A DNA stretch of 64,000 bases from an uncultured Roseibium sp. (GTDB lineage Bacteria > Pseudomonadota > Alphaproteobacteria > Rhizobiales > Stappiaceae). This document shows positions 53,365 to 61,816 of this stretch, piece by piece. The stretch covers positions 790,001-854,000 of the forward strand of contig NZ_OY780957.1 in the NCBI RefSeq assembly GCF_963675985.1, given 5' to 3'. The notes under the pieces are model-generated. The model was not told the DNA's origin. It ran no database searches and was given only the letters and a program-made list of their open reading frames with translations. The first letter of the stretch is position 1; each line of letters begins with the position of its first letter. Both the position numbers and the translations under genes were made by a program.

Positions 53365-53799
53365 ATGACCCGCAAGTTCATCATCTCGACCGCAACAGCC
53401 GTCGCCCTGACCGTTTTCGCCGCGCCCGCCATGGCCGGCGGCATCACCATCGACCAGTTCGGCTTCGGCAATTCCGCCGGCGGCGAACAGTCCGGCTTCA
53501 ACAACATCATCGGTATGTTCCAGAACGGCCTGCACAACAATTCGGTCGCACATCAGTTCGGCAATCACAACACGGCCGCCATCGGTCAGGACGGCATCAA
53601 CAACGACGCCGACATCTGGCAGAACGGCTACGGCAATTCCGGCGGCGTCGGCCAGTTCGGCGCAAACCACACCGCGGTTCTGACCCAGGACGGCAACGGC
53701 AACGTGACCGCCGGCGTTCAGGTCGGCAACGGCTGCAACGCCAATGTCTCCCAGTCCGGCAGCGGCAATGTCGCAGCCTTCGTCCAGACCTGCCCGTAA
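53365..53799 (+). CDS. curlin repeat-containing protein (CsgA/CsgB-like)
   Basis: 144 residues. Signal peptide ends FAAPAMA. The mature part is built of about five curlin-type repeats of 20-23 residues, pattern Gln-x-Gly-x-x-Asn-x-Ala/Ser-x-x-x-Gln (QFGNHNTAAIGQDGINN; QNGYGNSGGVGQFGANH). Two Cys (GCN and TCP near the C-terminus) may form a disulfide. Curlins polymerise into extracellular amyloid fibres of biofilms. Start: ATG 53365 with GAGG 10 bases upstream; an ATG at 53356 is nearer to the site and less likely. Confidence 0.88.
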   Translation: MTRKFIISTATAVALTVFAAPAMAGGITIDQFGFGNSAGGEQSGFNNIIGMFQNGLHNNSVAHQFGNHNTAAIGQDGINNDADIWQNGYGNSGGVGQFGANHTAVLTQDGNGNVTAGVQVGNGCNANVSQSGSGNVAAFVQTCP

Positions 53800-53877
53800 C
53801 CGCCCTCCGGCACGTTCTTCCAACGACACCCTCGACGGACCGGGCCAGCCCCCGGCCGTCGCCGGAAAGGAAAGCCC

Positions 53878-54267
53878 ATGTTGAACTATTCCAGACCCGC
53901 GCTCGCCGGCCTCCTCGTCGCCCTTGCAGGCGTCACCCTGTGGACGGCGGACGACAGCCAGGCCGGCAGCGAAGCCGCCCGCTGCAACATCACCGGAAGC
54001 ATCAACGGCGGCATGATCGCCCTGACCGGCAAGGCCGCCGCCGCCCCAGACGTATCCGGCACCTACCGGCTCACCGTTCAAGGCTCCGGCGGGAGCGGCA
54101 ACACCAGCATCAGCCAGGGTGGCCGTTTCACGATCTCCGCGGACGGCACCGCCACGCTCGGCAAAATGACGCTTGGCAATACCGGCACCGTCTACGAGGC
54201 AGACCTCAAGATCGCCATCGGCAGCGAAACCTACAGCTGTTCCGGAACCTTCGGCGGCCGCATCTGA
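53878..54267 (+). CDS. csgH: CsgH-like curli chaperone
   Basis: 129 residues, exported (hydrophobic N-terminus 8-27, then DDSQAGSEA). An Ig-like beta fold is suggested by alternating strands: RCNITGSINGGMIALTG, YRLTVQGSGGSGNTSISQGG, LGKMTLGNTG, and a Cys pair (C39 and the one in YSCSG). The SGGSGNTSISQGGRF patch matches CsgH of alphaproteobacteria, which stops curlin from aggregating in the periplasm. Sits between two curlin genes. Confidence 0.85.
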   Translation: MLNYSRPALAGLLVALAGVTLWTADDSQAGSEAARCNITGSINGGMIALTGKAAAAPDVSGTYRLTVQGSGGSGNTSISQGGRFTISADGTATLGKMTLGNTGTVYEADLKIAIGSETYSCSGTFGGRI

Positions 54268-54317
54268 CCGGTTCAATCCAACACCCGATCACATTCAAGC
54301 CTGAAGAGAGAAGACCC

Positions 54318-54722
54318 ATGAAAACCGCAATCGCAAAAACCCTCACGGCAGCCACCATTGCCTCGTTCGTTTCCATCGGCTCGGCCTTTGCCGGCGGCTC
54401 GTTTTCCTTCAACGTCGCTCCGACCGACGCCGATCAGGCGACCGCTGTACGGGCCGGACTGGCCATGTATTCCGTCTTCAACGGCATCAAGCAGGGCGGC
54501 GGCATCAAGCAGAACGGCTTCGGAAATATGGCCGGCATCCTGCAGAACGGCCTCGGCAACAACGCCGTGGTGCACCAGGAAGGCAACAACCACAACGGCA
54601 CCATCCAGCAGAACGGTAACAACAATTCCTATGGCCTGTTCCAGTTCGGCCAGGGTACGGACGCCCATATCGCCCAAAACGGCAACGGCCAGGCCGGCGC
54701 AACTTTCCAGTTCGGCTGGTAA
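54318..54722 (+). CDS. curlin repeat-containing protein, second copy
   Basis: 134 residues. Signal peptide ends SIGSAFAG. After a 35-residue non-repeat linker, curlin repeats run KQNGFGNMAGILQNGLGNN, HQEGNNHNGTIQQNGNNNS and FQFGQGTDAHIAQNGNGQ. The first curlin has no such linker, so one may be the major subunit and the other the nucleator. csgG/E/F are not in the window. Confidence 0.88.
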   Translation: MKTAIAKTLTAATIASFVSIGSAFAGGSFSFNVAPTDADQATAVRAGLAMYSVFNGIKQGGGIKQNGFGNMAGILQNGLGNNAVVHQEGNNHNGTIQQNGNNNSYGLFQFGQGTDAHIAQNGNGQAGATFQFGW

Positions 54723-54744
54723 GCCGATGCGCGGTAAAACCCGA

Positions 54745-54780
54745 CCCGGCGGCCTGCGCCATGTGCCGCCGGGTTTTTCG
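54745..54780. terminator. rho-independent terminator of the curli cluster
   Basis: ACCCGGCGGC...GCCGCCGGGT followed by TTTTC on the plus strand, 23 bases after the curlin stop. It also touches the end of the convergent 54782 gene and may serve both. Confidence 0.85.
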
Positions 54781-54781
54781 T

Positions 54782-55816
54782 TTATTTCAGGATCAGCATT
54801 TTTTCCTCGACGCCCTCACGCAGCAACTGTGCTTCCAATGGGGATGAGCCGAAATTCATCCCGATGACAAGGAGAACGCCATTGTATTCTTCCAGGTCCA
54901 CGGCCCTTGCGGAAGCCGCCATGGGCATCCCATCCACCGTGCCCGTTCCCATGCCCCAGGCCGAATGCCGCTCTCTCCACTTCGAGCCCGTCAGGAATGT
55001 CAGCTCATCGACGCCCATGCCGGTCAAGGCGCTGCGGGCGACCTTCATCGTGTCCGCCTCCGGATCCGTCAGCTTGCGGCCGTGATCGAGAAAAACGACA
55101 GAAATCGTTTCGTCCTCGGAGAACTGGTGCAACAGCGTCGTAACGTCAATCCGCCCTCCGTCCGCGGCGGTCTGGTGCCGAATGTCCTTGATGAATTCAC
55201 CGTCCCACAGGATCTTCACGTGAACGTCGGGAAACACATGTTCGACAAGCTTGTCTTCCCAGACGGGGTTCATCAGCCTGGCGGCCCTGGCAAGCGATCC
55301 ATCCATGCCTGCCAGAACCTGATCGACCAACTCGGGCGTGATATAGGCAGGGCCATCGGGACTCTCTATCGGTAAGCCCTTGGCAACCGCTGCCAGCATC
55401 CTTTCACCGTTTGCAACTGCGGCAGCTGCCTTTTGTTTGCTGCCCGTCCCGTCAAATGCGGACAGCGTTTCAGCTTTTGCCGCTTCATATCCCGGTGTTT
55501 TGACAACCCGCCCGGCATTCATGGTCGCTTTTACACTGTGCCACGCTTCCCGCTGGTACTTCAGCCCGCTGGTCAAAGCCTTTTTCAAGAACCTGAGATA
55601 GGCGGCTCTGTCCGCGTTGTCCTTGAACATCGACTTCGGCATCGCTGCCCAGAAATCCGAATGCATCTCCTCGGTGAGATACCCGTCGACCGGTATGACC
55701 GTCTGCCAGATTTCCTGTTGCCGCGGCGACAAACCCTCTCTCGCCTGAACGGGAAGACAGGGGAGGGACACCATGAAAACGAAAAGGAAAAAGTTCCAGG
55801 CGAATCTCGACAGCAT
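54782..55816 (-). CDS. exported protein of unknown function beside the curli cluster
   Basis: 344 residues from ATG 55816. A signal peptide is visible (WNFFLFVFMVSLPCLPVQA). The rest is soluble: a helical half (FWAAMPKSMFKDNADRAAY, LDKALTSGLKYQ-like), then mixed alpha/beta with VFLDHGRKLTDPEADTM and EYNGVLLVIGMNFGSS. I do not recognise the family. The ribosome site at 55816 is poor; the open frame goes to a TTG at 55888 and the true start is uncertain. Confidence 0.7.
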   Translation of the reverse strand: MLSRFAWNFFLFVFMVSLPCLPVQAREGLSPRQQEIWQTVIPVDGYLTEEMHSDFWAAMPKSMFKDNADRAAYLRFLKKALTSGLKYQREAWHSVKATMNAGRVVKTPGYEAAKAETLSAFDGTGSKQKAAAAVANGERMLAAVAKGLPIESPDGPAYITPELVDQVLAGMDGSLARAARLMNPVWEDKLVEHVFPDVHVKILWDGEFIKDIRHQTAADGGRIDVTTLLHQFSEDETISVVFLDHGRKLTDPEADTMKVARSALTGMGVDELTFLTGSKWRERHSAWGMGTGTVDGMPMAASARAVDLEEYNGVLLVIGMNFGSSPLEAQLLREGVEEKMLILK

Positions 55817-56087
55817 GCTTATGCACCCCAGAATTGTTCTTTCTTTGTTCTTCTCGCAGCAAATTTCCTGGCTGTCAATCAGTGACAAAAGCGCCTGTCC
55901 CGACGCCGGAGAATTCGGGAAGCAACAAGACGTCGGAACATCCAGATACTTGGAAATTCGGCGAAAATTGCGTTTCGAAATAATTGTGGATCGGGTTGGT
56001 TCAGCTAAATCGAACGAGTTTCATAAGCTTAGTTGAAAGGAATTTGCGGTATGCCTCCGCACTAGTTCGCGCTGCACCGAGATTTGT

Positions 56088-56804
56088 ATGCTACCTATAG
56101 TATTAGACTTCATGGCCTCGAACGCGGTGTCGTTTTTGCAGGAAGAACTTCGGTCGCAGGGTTTGTTTTTAAAAACCGGCGCCGATTTTGCCGAGTTTTC
56201 CGGCGCGCTTCGCGGCATCGACAGAAGTCTGACCGAGCATTTTTCGGTCCAGTACCAGACCATCATGCCACCGCAGGGGTTCTGGATCATGCTGACCGAC
56301 GAATGGGGGATACCGGTGGGCACGGTGGCCGCCCGCCTGGACGATCTCGGCCCCACGTCGCTTGCCGACTTCTGGAAAATCTACCTGCCGAGAACCTACA
56401 CCGCCGAGGATGGAAAGCCGGTCGAATTGAAGGACCGGCAACCGTCCTTCTGCCTGGACACCAGGGGGCGGATCATCTATCTGGGGGAAATGTGGGTAGC
56501 GGACCGGTATCGCCACCGGGGGGTCGCCGCGACGCTTGCGAAGCTGATCCAGGTCAAGGCCTACCAGAGATTTTCACCCGTGACAGGCCTTTATGTCTGG
56601 ATGCGACCCCAGCATGCCTCGTCCGGCTTTGCCCAGGCCTGCGGCTTCCAGACGATCGTGCCCGATGCCATCAAATGGTCCAGGCCCCCTGCTATCCGGG
56701 ATAAGAATATTTCCGTGAGTGAACTATGGCTGGCAGGAAATTCTGCCGCGGCTCTTGCCGATCTTGTTTACGACCTGTCAGACGAGATTCAACGAGGTTG
56801 GTAG
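56088..56804 (+). CDS. GNAT-like N-acetyltransferase
   Basis: 238 residues. The acetyl-CoA motif is in GEMWVADRYRHRGVAATLAK near 133-152 (R-x-x-G-x-A). The first 90 residues (FLKTGADFAEFSG, QTIMPPQGFWIML) and the last 50 are not GNAT-like, so it is a longer variant. Substrate unknown. The final 113 bases overlap the 3' end of the gene on the other strand, so mRNAs of both are complementary there. Confidence 0.78.
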   Translation: MLPIVLDFMASNAVSFLQEELRSQGLFLKTGADFAEFSGALRGIDRSLTEHFSVQYQTIMPPQGFWIMLTDEWGIPVGTVAARLDDLGPTSLADFWKIYLPRTYTAEDGKPVELKDRQPSFCLDTRGRIIYLGEMWVADRYRHRGVAATLAKLIQVKAYQRFSPVTGLYVWMRPQHASSGFAQACGFQTIVPDAIKWSRPPAIRDKNISVSELWLAGNSAAALADLVYDLSDEIQRGW

Positions 56805-57255
56805 TCAGCAACAGGTGTCGCACGCCCTTCGGGTTGCGGTAGGGCAGGATCAGGCGCTCGTAGAGCAGGTCGAAGGTATCGCCGTGCTCATTGGTATAAT
56901 TCGACGCGACGATGGAATAATTGGGAATCCGGTTCACCGCGGCATCGCGGTAGGCCACATGGGCAAAGCGCCGGTACTCTTCTCCGATACACTCGTCAAT
57001 CGCCACGAGATCCTCGGCATCTTTTCCGGTCACCAGGGCAGTCAGCGTGTTGGCACCGCAGCTGAGGATGGGAGGTGTGATACTTCCGTGATCGGCACCG
57101 TCAAACCAGACGACATCCCTCGCGTACTTGATCAGTTCCGCGTCGGGAATCCCCTTGGTTCTGGACCAGTGCCTGAAAAGATCCCGTGCCCGTTCTCCAC
57201 CTGCACCGCGGGGAATGTAGCTCGGGTTCAGGAACTCAATGAATCTCTGTGTCAT
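56692..57255 (-). CDS. PAS-like domain protein
   Basis: 187 residues. A PAS_5-type core of alphaproteobacteria is suggested by HWSRTKGIPDAEL, RDVVWFDGADHG, and EEYRRFAHVAYRDAAVNRIP, then YERLILPYRNPKGVRHLL. The last 35 residues (SRLTGRKQDRQEPRQ onward) lie opposite the GNAT gene and look less protein-like, so the true C-terminus may be shorter in function. Overlaps the 84-residue gene upstream by 20 bases, hence likely co-transcribed. Possibly a small-molecule sensor. Confidence 0.65.
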   Translation of the reverse strand: MTQRFIEFLNPSYIPRGAGGERARDLFRHWSRTKGIPDAELIKYARDVVWFDGADHGSITPPILSCGANTLTALVTGKDAEDLVAIDECIGEEYRRFAHVAYRDAAVNRIPNYSIVASNYTNEHGDTFDLLYERLILPYRNPKGVRHLLLTTNLVESRLTGRKQDRQEPRQNFLPAIVHSRKYSYPG

Positions 57256-57490
57256 CCGTGGAGTTCAATTGGCTGCGCGCGAGCACCAGTTCTTTCCGGC
57301 ATTCGGACAAGATCAGTAACTTGTCGTCCCGTGTCAGATTGTCCAGGCTCGGCAATCCTGTGATGTTAACGACATGAGACAGCACAGAATAGAAGATGCC
57401 GAGGCTATCCACCTCCTGCACGAAACAATCGAATGCTTCGTCAATGTTTCCACCTGCCTGCTCACGTGTTTTTTCGGGAGAATAATCCAT
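57236..57490 (-). CDS. small hypothetical protein
   Basis: 84 residues, acidic, helical (DEAFDCFVQEVDSLGIFYSV, DDKLLILSECRKELVLAR). No recognised family. Its stop lies 20 bases inside the PAS-like gene, so translation is likely coupled. Confidence 0.6.
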   Translation of the reverse strand: MDYSPEKTREQAGGNIDEAFDCFVQEVDSLGIFYSVLSHVVNITGLPSLDNLTRDDKLLILSECRKELVLARSQLNSTDDTEIH

Positions 57491-58089
57491 TTAAGACCAC
57501 GCTAATTTAGATCTCTGTACACCCCGGTCTTTCTCTCCATTATGCGACGCAAATGGAAAGAAACCTTTACCGGCCTTGTAATCCAAGGGACAGTTTCTCC
57601 CGGCTGCCCAAGCTGAATACGCTTGTTTCGGCAGCCCCGGTTCAAATGCCCGAATGCAGGCTGTGATCGACCCGCGTAAATTTCACATGATCGACACGCT
57701 TCACGTATCGGCAGCATTCCCTGCACGCACGCGTAAAAATTTCAAGCAAAGCGACATCTAAAGGTTGCAGTGCGCCGAAGCAACTGCATTCCCTTTTCTT
57801 GCTTTTCAATTGGTAAACCGGGACAGAAAAAGCAAAACCATCCGGTCCCGAAGGTGGCGGAATTGGGCTCATCAGCGTCATGAGCCATGATCTGAGGGAC
57901 ACCGATCTGAAACAGAAAACACTGCAGACAATCGACAACCCGATCGGCACGGGATGATATCCAATGTCTCCGGGCGCTTTGATCGCCGGAAGCCGGAAAT
58001 TACACCTTCAATATCCATCAGCGCAGGATATCTTGCACCGAACGCCGGACGGATCAATTCCATCAGACCGTCAGGCTGCAGGACTTTGA
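57491..58089. other. 599-base intergenic region with left copy of a direct repeat
   Basis: No convincing gene. Minus-strand frames of 74 and 102 codons exist (57502-57726, 57642-57950) but have no ribosome site or family resemblance. The right half holds the repeat listed at 57911. AGGA before ATG 58090 is the ribosome site of the CHAT gene. Confidence 0.5.
57911..57974. repeat. direct repeat, left copy
   Basis: 64 bases that align without gap to 63511-63574, 50 of 64 identical, same orientation, exactly 5600 bases apart. The best-kept part is GACAAYCGACAACCCG-like followed by TCGGCACG and ATGTCTCCGGG. On the minus strand both copies can be read in one frame as P-G-D-[IM]-G-x4-V-P-x-G-L-S-I-V. 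Confidence 0.75.
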
Positions 58090-60363
58090 ATGGTGTGCGA
58101 TTCTGACGAAATCCAGAGCTTCATAAGCAGCCTTCACGAAATACGCCAAGCTGGCGGGCTGACCGGCTTACGGGTGCAATCTCTGTATCGTGAAGCGCAG
58201 GAACTGACGGGTGGCGCAGTGGCCGATGCCTCTCGTTGCGAACCCTGGCTGCGCGACCTGCGACGAATGCTCTTCACCCTAGCCTATGACGCCGGCCTTT
58301 GGACGATGGCGGAAACCTTGCTTGAATTGGCGCGTCCTCCGGACCTGCACGATCCGGCGGACCGGACGCGCTCCACAGCGACCATGGACGAACGCATCAA
58401 ATGGCGCAGCAGCCAGGCGATGTTGCTGGACGCGATAGGGGAAGCAGATCAGGCGCGCGAAGCATTCATGCGACTGGGAGAAGATTACCTCGCCCAGGAT
58501 CGGCCTGACGAAGCGCGGTTTGCCGTGCTGACCAACGCAGTGCAATCGGCTTATGAATTGGGAGACTACGCGATCGGTGAAAGCCTTCTGCTTCGCGCGG
58601 AGCGATTGGCGCGGGGCTGGTCTTCGGATGGCGTGCGGCTGAACCTCGCATTGGCCCGGCTCCATCCGCCGGTTTCCACTTGTGATGTCCGGCAATTCCG
58701 CGAGCGCTATGCCGAGGCGGCGGCGGTCGTGGAAAATGTCGCCCCCGCGCTCCTTCCGCAATTGAATCGGTTCGCCGTCCTTGCCGGCCTGCAAATGGGA
58801 ATGCCGGAGGCGGCAGCCGAATGGTTGCCTGCATCGCCACCCGATAGGGCGTCGGAAACTGAACTGGTGACGGATACGCTTGTCCGTCTACAGGTTCAGT
58901 ACGGTCTGGGGGTTATCGATGAGGCAGTTGTTACGCGAGGATTGAACCTTCTTGGACACGAAGCGAGCCGGTCGCAGGAGACGGCCTTGATTGGCGTTCT
59001 GGCAATCGCTTTGTTTCGATTGGGCAAGACCGGTCCGGCCGTTCTCCTGGCAACGCTGTTTCTGCGCGATATTGACGCCATGATTGCCAATCTGCCACGC
59101 AACCCGCAGATGGCGCATGAGCGGCGCAGGAATACACTCCTGGCGTTGAGACCGCTCCGGGCCGCACTGGTGATGGGGGGCTATCTACGTGCTGCCGAAG
59201 AGGTTGCGGGGGTCGAAGCCATCCTGACCCACAGGGGCACGCTGCCGCCGGGGCGCTATCGCAAATGGGCACCGGGAAAGCCTATTGGACAAGCCGCAGC
59301 AAAGCTTGCAGATGTGCTGGGAGAGGCACGCGAAAGCCAAGTCCCGTCGGAAACGATTACGGCTCGGATTATGGGGTTCAAGCTGCCATCGCCCCGGCCG
59401 TTGCAGGCAGAGCACGTCGACGGTCAATTAAACCTGACCTTTCTCGCACATGAGGGTCGGCTTGTTCTGATCCATCACGCGCGTAGCGGCGCGGAACGGA
59501 CGCCCATCGGACTTTCATCCGAAGACCTGGCCGAACTGGTGCAAAACACGCACCGCGCGTTGCGTCAGGGATCGGCAGCGGATACCGAACGGATAATCCT
59601 CGGTAAAGCGCTGTTCGGCCCGGTTGCAACACGAGTCGCCTCGGCGAAATCGCTGCACATTGCCGCTTTCGGCCCCGTTGCCAATCTGCCCTTCGCCTGC
59701 ATTCCTCTCCACGGAGACATGCTGTGTCAGGGTCGGCGCCTGATGATCCGCACTTGCGTGGCGCAGAGCGAAGGCAGGCGCCGACCACCCGGAACGCGTC
59801 TGAATGTATTGTTCGCAAGCGGGGGTGATCTGGACACCTTGTCCCATGTGAGCCGCGAAGCTCATGCAATTGCTGAACTATACGATGTATCCGACAGGAA
59901 ACTTGTCGCCGAATTCGGCAAGGACGACCTTGCCGCCGCGCTGGCGGACCCGCCTGAAATTCTTCACATCGCCAGCCATTTTCATATACCCGATGACGAC
60001 CTCGGTACGGCGGCCGTGATTGGCGCTGGAGGCAAAAAGATCCTTCTTTCTGAAGTATTCAAGCCTCCCGTCGACCTCACCTCCACCAACCTGGTGTTTC
60101 TCTCCGGATGCGACAGCGCCGGTCATGGCGGCGGCCGAAGCCTTGCCGCGCAGATCAACGCGCTGGGCGCACGTTACGTGATCGCGACACTCTGGCCGGT
60201 GGATGACGTTGCCTCTGCCGAGATGGCAACGCTTGTGCATCAAGGGATCGCGCAGGGTTTTGCGCCCGATGTGGCACTCGCCAATGCAGTGCATGCACTG
60301 CGCGCCGTTCCCGCTTTCTCACATCCCCGTCACTGGGCCGCTTTTCAGTGCTATCAAGCATGA
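58090..60363 (+). CDS. CHAT-domain cysteine peptidase with helical N-terminus
   Basis: 757 residues. The C-terminal third is a CHAT (caspase-like, HetF-associated) domain: catalytic His H630 in ILHIASHFHIPDDDL and catalytic Cys C674 in LVFLSGCDSAGHGG, then ATLWPVDDVASAEM and HPRHWAAFQCYQA, all family features. The first 430 residues are helical and TPR-like (LLDAIGEADQAREAFMRLG, RPDEARFAVLTNAVQ), a usual sensor arm of CHAT proteins. The HG motif after the His is HF here, a small departure. It has no signal peptide and should be cytosolic. The following HTH gene 76 bases on is its likely partner. Family members act as proteases in defence or cell-death pathways; here that is inference. Confidence 0.9.
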   Translation: MVCDSDEIQSFISSLHEIRQAGGLTGLRVQSLYREAQELTGGAVADASRCEPWLRDLRRMLFTLAYDAGLWTMAETLLELARPPDLHDPADRTRSTATMDERIKWRSSQAMLLDAIGEADQAREAFMRLGEDYLAQDRPDEARFAVLTNAVQSAYELGDYAIGESLLLRAERLARGWSSDGVRLNLALARLHPPVSTCDVRQFRERYAEAAAVVENVAPALLPQLNRFAVLAGLQMGMPEAAAEWLPASPPDRASETELVTDTLVRLQVQYGLGVIDEAVVTRGLNLLGHEASRSQETALIGVLAIALFRLGKTGPAVLLATLFLRDIDAMIANLPRNPQMAHERRRNTLLALRPLRAALVMGGYLRAAEEVAGVEAILTHRGTLPPGRYRKWAPGKPIGQAAAKLADVLGEARESQVPSETITARIMGFKLPSPRPLQAEHVDGQLNLTFLAHEGRLVLIHHARSGAERTPIGLSSEDLAELVQNTHRALRQGSAADTERIILGKALFGPVATRVASAKSLHIAAFGPVANLPFACIPLHGDMLCQGRRLMIRTCVAQSEGRRRPPGTRLNVLFASGGDLDTLSHVSREAHAIAELYDVSDRKLVAEFGKDDLAAALADPPEILHIASHFHIPDDDLGTAAVIGAGGKKILLSEVFKPPVDLTSTNLVFLSGCDSAGHGGGRSLAAQINALGARYVIATLWPVDDVASAEMATLVHQGIAQGFAPDVALANAVHALRAVPAFSHPRHWAAFQCYQA

Positions 60364-60439
60364 AGGCGCTTGCAAAAGAACCCGACAGTCCGCGTGACCC
60401 CACTTTAGGTTACTCAATGCATACAGCGGCGTTATCGGT

Positions 60440-61312
60440 ATGGAGACCGCGAAAATGAACGAAAGGCCGAAAGCCGGGATGGCTGATTTCGACTGGCAGA
60501 TCAGGACTTTGTTCGAGGTGTTGGGGGCCCATCTGACCGCTGAGCAAATGAAGAATGCCTATGTCGCTCAGGTTCTGGGCATCGAACCATCCGGAGTAAC
60601 GCAGAGACGCAACGGCAAGACCGCGCTCAGAATCGGCGAGGCCGCAAAGATCGTCGATCACTACGGCTTGAACATCTATGGTCTCGACCACCGACTTTTC
60701 GACATTGACCAACAAGAACGCTTCCTTCAGGAATTGAAGGATCATGGTGTCGGAATCTATGAGACCAACCCGCGCCGCCGGCTTGCCCAGGCACTCGATG
60801 CCGCGCAGGTCAAAAGCGGCCTCTCCGTGGACATCCGTGAAGCGCGCGGCAAGCGCGGGATTTCCTATGACCTGGACGATTGCGAGGCTTTGCACGTATT
60901 CAGGGTCGGGCAGCGCGTGGAAATCATTGTACGCGCAAGCGCGGGCAGCCACATCGCCGTCGTCCAGCGCATTCTCGATCTCGATTATGTCATGGAAACC
61001 CTCGCCCCAACCGCGACTTTACCAGACACATTTACAACCGAACCGACGTTTGTGTTGCCTGGCAACAGCTCTGTTGGATTGAAAATCCGCAATCCGACCG
61101 GACCTTACAAGCTCCTGGCAATTGAAGGCGACGAAGATCTGATTGCGCTTTTCGCAGGCGGGCAACTGGATTTGCTGAAAGATGGAACGGAACAGATCAA
61201 AGAGCTCCGCCCTGTCCGCATCACAGATCAGATGGCCAAAGCAATCCTTGAGCGGTTGGAAGATCGCAACAGTGCCATACGGTGTGCCGCATATGAGTAC
61301 ATCGTTGCCTGA
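60440..61312 (+). CDS. HTH protein with possible DUF4384-like C-terminus
   Basis: 290 residues. N-terminal part: a Cro/C1-like HTH about 39-80 (YVAQVLGIEPSGVTQRRNG, TALRIGEAAKIVDHYGLN). The C-terminal half (about 140-250) is beta-rich: LHVFRVGQRVEIIVRASAG, FVLPGNSSVGLKIRNPTGP and YKLLAIEGDEDLIALF, which looks like the DUF4384 sandwich often fused to or beside caspase-like proteins. Could be a repressor, a peptidase regulator or its substrate. The ribosome site before ATG 60440 is poor; ATG 60455 is an alternative. Confidence 0.75.
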   Translation: METAKMNERPKAGMADFDWQIRTLFEVLGAHLTAEQMKNAYVAQVLGIEPSGVTQRRNGKTALRIGEAAKIVDHYGLNIYGLDHRLFDIDQQERFLQELKDHGVGIYETNPRRRLAQALDAAQVKSGLSVDIREARGKRGISYDLDDCEALHVFRVGQRVEIIVRASAGSHIAVVQRILDLDYVMETLAPTATLPDTFTTEPTFVLPGNSSVGLKIRNPTGPYKLLAIEGDEDLIALFAGGQLDLLKDGTEQIKELRPVRITDQMAKAILERLEDRNSAIRCAAYEYIVA

Positions 61313-61455
61313 ATGCCTTGACGGATCGACAAATTCTCACCGATTTCAGATTTTTTTAGCGCTCCACAAGGTGGCGCAACTTGGCAAAAGTCCGCGTCGG
61401 AAAAGTTCTGCGATGTTCACGCTGTTGAGTGAAATGAACGATTGGAGATGAAACG

Positions 61456-61593
61456 ATGAGTTCAACTTACGACAAGGGCAAGCAGGCAGGTCAGAACAAT
61501 CCGCACCAGCAGCAAGCCACTCCGCAGCAGATCCCGAACTATATCGACCGTCAGAACTACAACAACGGTCTGCGTGACGGACAGAAGAAGTAG
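61456..61593 (+). CDS. small Gln/Asn-rich protein
   Basis: 45 residues, no hydrophobic segment. GGAG lies 9 bases before the ATG. The two ends carry a similar motif: YDKGKQAGQNN (residues 5-15) and YNNGLRDGQKK (35-45), i.e. Y-x-x-G-x3-G-Q, joined by a Gln/Pro-rich middle. Such a duplication and a proper ribosome site suggest a real gene. Function unknown. Confidence 0.6.
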   Translation: MSSTYDKGKQAGQNNPHQQQATPQQIPNYIDRQNYNNGLRDGQKK

Positions 61594-61816
61594 CGCTAAC
61601 CCGCCTGCAGCGCACTCTCGGAAAGAAACCAATTCGGAGTTGCGCTGCAGGTGGAAGCGGATCGCGGGCAGCATCGTTTCGGAAACACGGCAACGACAAT
61701 CGTCATGGGCAAAGGAGCCGCCTAACCTCTCAGTCCAGGGCACGTGCCGTTTTCGTTGTTTCCTCATAAAGGTCATGCTCTAACTGCCTTCCCCCCTCAA
61801 AACACATGGATTTCGA

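Noticed and set aside
53440..53790. Curlin repeats considered as a CRISPR-like or satellite array
   Set aside because: The period is in the protein pattern (Gln-x-Gly-x-x-Asn), not in exact DNA repeats; no spacer structure.
53314..54276. 320-codon minus-strand frame over the first curlin and csgH
   Set aside because: Repeated Gly/Ala/Val composition mirrors the curlin repeats; no ribosome site.
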